64,000 bases of DNA from Pegoplata infirma. Taxonomy: Eukaryota; Arthropoda; Insecta; Diptera; Anthomyiidae. Positions within the stretch are counted from its first letter, which is position 1. Each line of letters opens with the position of its first letter. A program made the translations under genes and the position numbers. The stretch spans positions 210,494,035 to 210,558,034 of the forward strand of contig OY992539.1 in the NCBI GenBank assembly GCA_963921195.1, given 5' to 3'. Shown piece by piece: positions 55,925 through 64,000 of this stretch. The notes under the pieces were generated by a model, which had not been told where the DNA came from, searched no databases, and saw nothing but the letters and a program-made list of their open reading frames with translations.

Positions 55925-56350
55925 TACTGCACACGAATATCAAAAATAATAAAATCGGTAAAAGGGTTTTCGCGATATCACTTTTTGAAATTTGCAAAAA
56001 AAGGGCGATTTTTTCCTACGTTCAGGAAATTTAAAACAAAAAATTCAAAATTTCTTTTCCTTGGCCCTTTCATAGAGCTTGAAACAGTCTTTCATTTTAA
56101 CTTAATTTCAGCCAAATCCGATCATTTGAACCCGAGACGTCCTTCGATCAAACATTTGGATATTTGGAAAATTTCCACCAAACTTTTGGATTTTTGAAAA
56201 AATAAAAAAAAAAAAATAAAAATATATTGCGATACGTTATTTTTATTAATTTTAAATACGAATATTAAAAAAATCAAAAATCGTTCAAGCGGTTTTCGAG
56301 ATATGGAGATATTTGTCAGAAAATTTCCAAAAATTTTGGTTTTTATCTAC
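55925..56350 (-). repeat. Family C repeat, inverted
   Basis: TTTTCGCGATATCACTTTTT, GACGTCCTTCGATCAAACAT and GGTTTTCGAGATATGGAGAT are inverse family C blocks, about one and a half monomers. Confidence 0.7.
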
Positions 56351-56409
56351 GTTCGAGAAATTAAGAAAAAATCTAAAATTTCTAAGAAAAAACTTTCATT
56401 AAATAATAA

Positions 56410-56878
56410 TTCAAACACACAAAAAAAAAAAAACTTTGTCAAATAACTAGGAAAAGTCTCGTAATCCCATTTTACCAATATTTGACAGTTTTCCTTGTTT
56501 TTTAACAAATCGAAAAAAAAATCTAGTAAATTCACGAGAATTCCTTGTAATTTTAATTGCACCAAAAAACTGTAAATTTACAATTTTATTGGTAAAAAGC
56601 TAGTAAAATTACAAAATTATTGGTAAAAAGCTTGTTAAATTACTAGGAATTCTCGTGAAATAGGAGGTAGCAAAAAATCTAGTAAAATTACGAAACCTCT
56701 TTGTAAATTTTATCGTGTCAAAAATTTTGTAAATTTACAATTTTATTGGTAAAACCTTGTAAAATTACAAAATTATTGGTAAAAATCTTGTAAAATTACT
56801 AGGAATTTTTGTCAAATAGAAGGTATAAAAAAAAATTGTTACAAGTTTTTCTTGTAATTTTACAAGGTTTTTTTTGAG
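56410..56878. mobile_element. Small element with CACACAAAA...TTTTGAGTG ends
   Basis: Starts CACACAAAAAAAAAAAAACT and ends AAGGTTTTTTTTGAGTG. The interior is repeated TTACTAGGAATT and TTGTAAATTTACAATTTTAT words in both orientations, like the subterminal region at 16432-17064. It could be a non-autonomous relative mobilised by the CMC-like transposase. Confidence 0.5.
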
Positions 56879-56879
56879 T

Positions 56880-57060
56880 GAAGTTTTGGGTTTTTAGAAA
56901 GTTTTTACCAAAACCCCTAAATTTTGATCTAAGATCGCCATGTGTTAAGATGGTCTGATTTGGCTCAAATTAAAAATTTGTTAGATATTCGTATTGAGCA
57001 TGCCAAAATCAATAAAAAAAGGATTAAAAAAAAAAAAAAATGTTTTCTTTTTTCAAAAAT
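56880..57060. repeat. Family C fragment
   Basis: AAACCCCTAAATTTTGATCT and GCCATGTGTTAAGATGGTCT followed by the GCATGCCAAAATCAATAAAA block, one partial monomer. Confidence 0.55.
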
Positions 57061-57068
57061 CATAAATT

Positions 57069-57123
57069 TTCTTCCTTCTTCGTCATTAAATCTTGTACTA
57101 ATTTAATAACGAAGAAGGAAGAA
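57069..57123. repeat. Perfect short palindrome TTCCTTCTTCG...CGAAGAAGGAA
   Basis: TCTTCCTTCTTCGTCATTAA and TTAATAACGAAGAAGGAAGA pair across a 15-base loop. It is an isolated hairpin of unknown origin. Confidence 0.7.
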
Positions 57124-57829
57124 TATTATTTTTAAGTTTTTGTGTTTGAAAATTCACTTTATTTCTCTGTGAAGGTCGAAATATTGGAAGAGATTAAAGA
57201 AAGATTTATTAAAAAAAAAATTAAACACGGCCTCGAGCTCGAAATTTGGAATATAGGATTATCCAGTAAAAAAAAAACATTCTGACCAAGATATTTTTTA
57301 GAAATTTCTATTCTAAGAAAGTAAAAAATTGTGCTTTGGTACTTTTTCGATCCGCTGAAGTAATTATCATAAAATCTGGATTTTTAAATGTAAGTTCTAT
57401 TAATAGTTCATAATTTCAGATCTAATAGAGCTCATCAGAAAGAACACACTTGATAAAACTAGATCTAAACAGATCAAATATTATAAATTTTTACATGAAT
57501 TCTTAACGCCTTAGATTTCTTATAGCATTCTTTAAAAAAATGTTGAATTTACAATACATCATCATTACATATTATGAGCTGACGTTTTATGTCATTTCCG
57601 AAAACAAAGATTTTTTTGTCTATTCTATTTATAGCCTTTCAGCAGTATACAAGCATCAATACAAATCAACATTAATACGTAATAGCATATATGAGTTCAG
57701 AGTTATCTGTCCCACTTTAGCAAGGACAATATAAATTCAAAATATTTTTCAGTGAAACTGTGGATTGGAAGTAAATTACCCAAGATAATATTTGAACAGA
57801 ACGTGTGCTATACTCAAAAAAAAGCTTCA
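57124..57829. other. Intron DNA, no gene seen
   Basis: No supported exon or element. Confidence 0.4.
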
Positions 57830-58140
57830 TTATGTTTATGAAAACTGTCATAAATATAATGAAAATCTTTATTAATGCTCGTCCAATGTAACAGTTTCAT
57901 AATTACAATGAAGCAGTTTCATAACTGTTCATAGGGTCAGTATTTATGAAATATTTCAATATATTTATGAAAAATTGCATTTTATGAAAATCATTATTAA
58001 TATGTTTCATAAATACTATGAAACATTTCATAGGTATAATTTAGTTTTTCTTTAATATTTTATCATATTTATGATCAAATAAATACTATTTCATAGTATA
58101 TATGAAATCTTTCATAAATACTATGAAATGTTTCATTTAA
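57830..58140. repeat. CATAAATACTATGAAA-rich element
   Basis: Repeated TTCATAAATACTATGAAA words in both orientations, related to the element at 9127-9365. Preceded by ACTCAAAAAAAAGC (about 57815), again a CACTC-like start. Confidence 0.5.
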
Positions 58141-58703
58141 ATAAGCAAATGCATTAATTTTTTACCCAGACTCGATTAGTTTTTGACCCCAAACCGGTTT
58201 TGCGAATTACTATGAAAGAAGTTCTAAATCAGAGCAGGTACTTTTTACTGTTGTCCTCAAAAAAAAAAAACAACTAAAATCCAAAAAAATTGTACCCAAA
58301 ATCCCCCAACGATTGGAATTTGGAACACCTTCTTTGGAAGTGAGCAACGATTTAAACAAAAAAACGGGATTCTACAAATGTCTTACCATCTCTGTTACAG
58401 TCATTGTCTAACAGACAATGTTTATCCTGCACTTACGTTTTATTGCAATATTGCAAGTATTTTGTGTTTTATAGTTTGATGAAGGTTTTAATGCATTTAA
58501 ACAATACCGGATGTGTTGATGCCATTGTTTTTTTTTATAGAAAACGCACATGTACCACAACGATGACGACGCGAGCACTCGAACAACACTATAAAGTAAA
58601 GTCAACATAACGTAAGCACGTTATGTCATGTTTTTGGTGTCACATTTAGCACCAGAGTTTATATTTTTACTTTCATTGTAAATTTATCTATAGAATTTTT
58701 TTT

Positions 58704-60125
58704 ATGCATACAAAAAAAACTATGGAACAGAAATGTATAAAATTTTCTATAGAACATTTTACTCCGAAATGTATAAAATTTTCTTTAGAAAATTTTACTC
58801 TGAAATGTATGAAATTTTCAATAGAAAATTTTACTCCAAAATGTATAAAATTTTCTAAAGAAAATTTTACACCGAAATGTATAAAATTTTCTATAGAAAA
58901 TTTTATAACGAATTGTATAAAATTTTCTATAAAAAATTTTATTTCGAATTGTATACAACTTTCTATAGAAAATTTTATTTCGTATTGTATAAAATTTTCT
59001 ATAGAACATTTTATTCCAAATAGTATAAAATTTTCTATAGAAAACTTTATTCCGAAATGTATAAAATTTTCTATAGAAAAATTTTATTCCGAATTGTATA
59101 AATTTTTCTATAGAAATTTTTTTTCCGAATTGTATAAAATTTTCTATAGAAAATTTTATTCCGAATTGTATAAAATTTTCTATAGAAAATTTTATTCCAA
59201 ATTGTATAAAATTTTCTATAGAAAATTTTATTCCGAATTGTATAAAATTTTCTATAGAAAATTTTATTCCGAATTGAATAAAATTTTCTATAGAAAATTT
59301 TATTCCGAATTGTATAAAATTTTCTATAGAAAATTTTATTCCGAATTGTATAAAATTTTCTATAGAAAATTTTATTCCGAATTGTATAAAATTTTCTATA
59401 GAAAATTTTATTCCGAATTGTATAAAATTTTCTATAGAAAATTTTATTCCGAATTGTATAAAATTTTCTATAGAAAATTTTATTCCGAATTGTATAAAAT
59501 TTTCTATAGAAAATTTTATTCCGAATTGTATAAAATTTTCTATAGAAAATTTTATTCCGAATTGTATAAAATTTTCTATAGAAAATTTTATTCCGAATTG
59601 TATAAAATTTTCTATAGAAAATTTTATTCCGAATTGTATAAAATTTTCTATTGAAAATTTTATTCCGAATTGTATAAAATTTTCTATAGAAAATTTTATT
59701 CCGAATTGTATAAAATTTTCTATAGACAATTTTATTGTATAAATTGTATAAAGTTGTCTAAAGAACATTTTATTCCGAAGTGCATAAAATTTTCTACAGA
59801 ATTTTTTTCCGAAATGTATAAAATTTTCCATAGAGAATTTTACTCCGAAAATGATAAAAATTGTATGAAATTTTCTATAGAAATGTATAAAATTGTCTAT
59901 AGAAAATTTTACTCCGAAATGTATAAGATTTTCTATAAAAATTTTTACTCCGAAATGTATAAAATTTTCTACAGAAGATTTTACTCCGAAATTTATAACA
60001 ATGTCTATAAAAAAATTTTACTCCGAAATGTAAAAAATTTTCTATAAAAAATTTTACTCCGAAATGTTTAAAATTTTCTAAAGAAAATTTTTTTTCCGAA
60101 ATGTATAACATTTTCCTTTGAGACT
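58704..60125 (+). repeat. 36-bp minisatellite, TTTTCTATAGAAAA core, block 1
   Basis: About 39 tandem units, consensus CCGAATTGTATAAAATTTTC then TATAGAAAATTTTATT, exactly 36 bases. Units from about 59120 to 59720 are almost identical; those at the edges drift to ACTCCGAAATG. Since 36 is a multiple of three, stop-free frames of more than 300 codons appear on both strands. They are by-products of the repeat. It lies in the intron between 53696 and 60504. Confidence 0.95.
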
Positions 60126-60503
60126 TTTTGCTCCGAAAATAATACGAGATTGCACCACTTTCTTTCTTAAAAAAAATAAGTACATTTTATTTACGATTAC
60201 CTAGTCGATTGTCCTATAGTGCATTAGTCTATTTACCTAGTACCTACTATGGGAATATGTTGTATGTTTTTGTGTATTCAGTTGTAAACATTTTGTTGTC
60301 TACAATAGCAAAAAATATTTCATATAGAAACTGTTTTAAGCTGGTGTTAAACTAGTTCTTTTTCAAAGATTTTTTTTTTCAAATTTCAAAATAGGTCACG
60401 CGCTTTTGTTTTATATTCTTGAATTTAATTTATTTTTTATGTTTTGCATTCACTCTTAAAAATTAATTTCTTTATACATTATTTCATTTTCCCCCTCTTC
60501 TAG

Positions 60504-60634
60504 AATCTGACACCGGTGGTTGGGGTCCTTGGAGTGAATGGACACCTTGTTCAACAAACTGTCTTGGTGGCACACGTAATCGTTATCGTTTTTGTGATAC
60601 ACCACCACCAAGATATGGCGCGAAATTTTGTGAG
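60504..60634 (+). CDS. Thrombospondin type 1 repeat exon
   Basis: Acceptor CCCCTCTTCTAG and donor GAG|GTATGT. Joined in phase 1 to the exon ending 53696, it encodes ESDTGGWGPWSEWTPCSTNC and LGGTRNRYRFCDTPPPRYGA then KFCE. The WxxWxxW pattern (WGPWSEW), CSxxC and the RxRxRxC-like NRYRFC are those of a thrombospondin type 1 repeat, an extracellular fold with C-mannosylated tryptophans and a layered Trp-Arg core. The exon ends in phase 0 before the last conserved Cys, so the domain is completed by an exon beyond the window. Two blocks of the same minisatellite flank this exon. Confidence 0.95.
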
Positions 60635-60784
60635 GTATGTATTTATTTTTTTTTTTCATTATTTCACACAAAGAATTTGTGTTGTGTAAATATTAAGGTG
60701 GCTGGCATTTACATGTTTTTAAAACACATATTCCTGTTTTTAAACTATTTTTCCAAACGGTTGTATGGCAAAGTTTTACTACGA

Positions 60785-63120
60785 AAAATAAAAAATTTTT
60801 GTATACTCCAAACTGTCAAAAATTTTCTATAAAAAATTTTCCTACGAAATGTTCTAAATTTTTAATAGAAAATTTTACTTCAAAGTGTATAAAATTTTCT
60901 ATACAAAATTTTACTCCGAAATGTATAAATTTTTGTATAGAAAATTTTACTCTGAATTGTATAAAATTTTCTATCGAAAACTGTACTGTATACAATTTGG
61001 TAAAGACAAATTTGCTCCGACATGTATAAAATTGTCTTTAGAAAAATTTACTCGAAATGTTTAAAATTTTTTAGTGTTATATTTTCTATAGAACATTTTA
61101 CTCCGATATGTATAAAATTTTCTATAGTAAAATTTTACTCCGAAAAGTACAACATTTTCTTTAGAAAATTTTACGAAATGTATAGAAAATTTTTCTCCGA
61201 AATGTATTAAATTGTCTCCAGAAACTTTTACTCCGAAATGTATAAAATTTTCTATAGAAAATTTTACTCTGAAAATTTTTATTTTACTCCGAAATGTATA
61301 AAATTTTTCTATAGAAAATTTCACTCCGAAATGTATAAAATTTTTCTATAGAAAATTTCACTCCGAAATATATAAAATTTTCTATAGTAAATTTTTCTCC
61401 GAAATGTATAAAATTTTCTATAGAAAATTTTTCTCCGAAATGTATAAAATTTTCTATAGAAAATTTGACTCCGAAATGTATAAAATTTTCTATAGAAAAT
61501 TTTAATTCAAAGTGTATAAATTAAATTGTAAATTGTCTCTAGAAATTTTTACTCCGAAATGTATAAAATTTTCTATAGAAAATTTTACTCCGAAATGTAT
61601 AAAATTTTCTAGAGAAAATTTTACTCCGAAATGTATAAAATTTTCTATAGAAAATTTTACTCCGAAATGTTTAAAATTTTTTATATAAAATTTTCTATAG
61701 AAAATTTTATTCCGAAACGCATAAAATTTTCTATAGAAAATTTTACTCCGAAATGTATAAAATTTTCTATAAAAAATTTTACTTTGAAAATTTTTATTTT
61801 ACTCCGAAATGTATAAAATTGTCTAAAGAAAATTTTACTCCGAAATGTATAAAATTTTCTATAGAAAGTTTTACTACGAAATTATAAAGTTTTCTACAGA
61901 AAATTTCACTCCGAAATGTGTAAAATTTCCTATAGAAAATTTTTGTCCGAAATGTATAAAATTTTCTATAGAAAGTTATACTACGAAATTATAAAGTTTT
62001 CTACAGAAAATTTCACTCCGAAATGTATAAATTTTTGTATAGAAAATTTTACTCTGAATTGTATAGAATTTTCTATAGAAAACTGTACTGTATAAAATTT
62101 TCTAAAGACAAATTTGCTCCGACATGTATAAAATTGTCTATAGAAAAATTTACACCGAAATGTTTAAAATTTTTTAATGCTATATTTTCTTTAGAACATT
62201 TTACTCCGAAATGTATAAAATTTTTTATAGTAAATTTTACTCCGAAAAGTATACAATTTTCTATAGAAAATTTTACTCCGAAATGTATAAAATTTTCTAT
62301 AGAAAATTTTACTCTTAAATGTATAAAATTGTCTCTAGAAACTTTTACTCCGAAATGTATAAAATTTTCTATAGAAAATTTTACTCCGAAAATTTTTATT
62401 TTACTCCGAAATGTATAAACTTTTTCTATAGAAAACTTCACTCCGAAATGTATAAAATTGTCTCTAGAATTTTTTCTCCGAAATGTATAAAATTTTCTAA
62501 GATAAATTTTACTCCGAAATGTATAACATTTTCTTTAGAAAATTTTACTTCGAAATGTATAAAATTGTCTATAAAAAATTTTACTCCGAATGTATTAAAT
62601 TTTCTGTAAAAAATTTTACTCCGAAATGTATAAAATTTTCTATAAAAAATTTTTGTCCGAAATGTATAAAATTTTCTATAGAAAATTTTACTTCTCAATT
62701 TATATAATTTTCTATAAAAAATGTTACTCCGAAAATTTTTATTTTACTCCGAAATGTATAAAATTGTCTTAAGAAAATTTTACTCCGAAATGTATAAAAC
62801 TTTCTATTGAAAACTTACCTCAGAAAAGTATAAAATTTTCAGTAGAAAATTTTACTCCGAAATGTATAAAATTTTCTGTAAAAAATTTTACTCCGAAATG
62901 TATAAAATTTCCTATAGAAAATTTTTGTCCGAAGAAAATTTTACTCCAAAATTTATAAAATTTTATATAGAAAATTTTACTTCGAAATGTATGAAAGTTT
63001 CTATAGAAAATGTATAATATTTTGCTCGGAAATGTATAAAATTTTCTATAGAAAATTTCGCTCCGAAATGTATAAAATTTTCTATAAGAAATTTTACTCC
63101 GAAATGTATAAAAATTAACC
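60785..63120 (+). repeat. 36-bp minisatellite, TTTTCTATAGAAAA core, block 2
   Basis: About 64 units of the same family as block 1 in the same orientation, consensus ACTCCGAAATGTATAAAATT then TTCTATAGAAAATTTT. More diverged than block 1, with higher-order duplications (a stretch with AAATTTTTATTTTACTCCGA recurs near 61270, 61790, 62390 and 62735). It is in the intron starting at 60635. Confidence 0.92.
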
Positions 63121-64000
63121 ATTCTGTGCTCTTGGGACTAAAATTATAAAACTGTTAAAATATTTCAAAGAATGCTGCCACCCTAACTTAAATATTTTGC
63201 CCTTATCCAACCATATAGATAATTTGTGTATTGAAGGCAGCAGTATATTCATAAAACTTTATGGCAATTTTGTAAATGGGAAAACTTTTTTTTTTTAAGC
63301 AGCTTCCAAAAATTTTGTAAGCCACATTGTTAACAATGAATGCTGCATTAACTAAAAGCAGCAATATTACTTATTTCTATTTTTTGTTCCAAAACCTAAG
63401 AAATTCATATTCCCCCAGCCTCGCCCTTATCCACACACCTGTAATCTCTTAAAATGCATTCACTTGTAAGTTAAGTTGAAAACAGTGAACACAATACTCT
63501 AAGATTTGACTTTATATAATACAAAAAACGTTAAAAGTTTTTAATTTTGTATATTGTTTTCTCCGTTGCAATGAAAAATTCCTCGAAAACTATTTTACAC
63601 CCAAGACAATGCTGGAAATAATGGTTTTATGCGAAACGAAACGACGACAGATGTATATGCTACAGGGAAAAAACACAAAGATGGTTAAAAGGAATTTTTA
63701 TTATTTTTTTCTTCTTTTTTTTTAATTTCTATATTGTTGAAAAAGAATTTATGATGGTTTATACAATGAAAAGTTCGTTAGACTGAAATGTAAAGAAAAG
63801 TTTTATAGTCATATAACGCACACATACACACATAGTTTTATGGTAAAACTTTTAAAGTTTATTTGAATAACAAGTTGAGGGAAATGGGTTAAGTAACGGT
63901 TGAGTTTTTGGTGAACAATATGGCAACATTGTGCACAGCGTAAAAGTAACAACCTGTTGTTAATGGTAACCAGAACTTAATTTTAACCCAAACAATGTCT
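63121..64000. other. Intron DNA to the window edge, no exon seen
   Basis: No exon fits the phase-0 donor at 60635, so the next coding exon of the thrombospondin gene must lie outside. Confidence 0.5.

Noticed and set aside
58704..60111. Open frames of more than 300 codons on both strands
   Set aside because: They are produced by a 36-base tandem unit free of stops in two frames. The protein would be a 12-residue repeat in an intron with no start or splice context.
52181..60634. Unc-5 or semaphorin-5 identity for the thrombospondin gene
   Set aside because: The large exon before the thrombospondin repeat has no Ig or Sema domain pattern that I can see.
48955..63120. CRISPR-like appearance of 35-36-base repeats
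   Set aside because: Repeats are directly adjacent with no unique spacers, have long internal palindromes, and lie in eukaryotic introns.
60785..63122. Many 60-130-codon frames on both strands
   Set aside because: Same minisatellite; frames are broken wherever units vary.

Overview
The window is fly nuclear DNA: very AT-rich, dense in transposon remnants, with small GT-AG introns, a split metazoan gene and insect-type LINEs. Simple and interspersed repeat families of this kind suggest a brachyceran fly, possibly a calyptrate such as a blow fly or a house-fly relative. That placement is inference. Little of the window is host coding sequence.

Region 1 (1-5650) has no gene. It is a mosaic of fold-back elements and nested MITEs, including a family ending CCACAGACTAATACAGACTC. 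Region 2 (about 6.77-17.06 kb) is the most striking part. It holds two adjacent plus-strand genes that look like one large DNA transposon. The first has nine coding exons (6782-13939), which I could join through GT-AG sites into one 552-codon frame. The second is an unbroken 799-codon transposase-like gene (14032-16431) with N-terminal zinc fingers and a D / CxxC / DxxH / E arrangement resembling the CMC (CACTA-Mirage-Chapaev) group. The introns of the first gene have absorbed other transposons, but every exon and splice site remains readable.

Region 3 (17-37 kb) contains hAT-type MITEs with 8-bp target duplications, a piggyBac-type MITE at TTAA, minus-strand LINE fragments, a tRNA-derived SINE, and a degenerate tandem array. 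Each array monomer carries a motif, TGGCGCCCAACGTGGGGC, that looks like an LTR-retroelement primer binding site for tRNA-Lys. A 37-bp minisatellite rich in ATCGATCGAT lies at 34.57-35.9 kb.

Region 4 (37-46 kb) has a 5'-truncated LINE with reverse transcriptase and RNase H (one stop, one frameshift, intact 11-bp target duplication), a decayed jockey-like reverse transcriptase, and more repeat copies.

Region 5 (46.4-64 kb) carries parts of one host gene on the plus strand: a candidate signal-peptide exon (46454-46856), a large extracellular exon (ending 53696) and a thrombospondin type 1 exon (60504-60634). The protein looks like a secreted or membrane thrombospondin-module protein, loosely THSD1-like; the gene continues past the window. 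Its introns hold three large minisatellites. With the array at 34.6 kb there are four array types in the window. All have 33-37-bp units built around the same palindromic core, TTTTCTwwAGAAAA, and two blocks of one type flank the thrombospondin exon.
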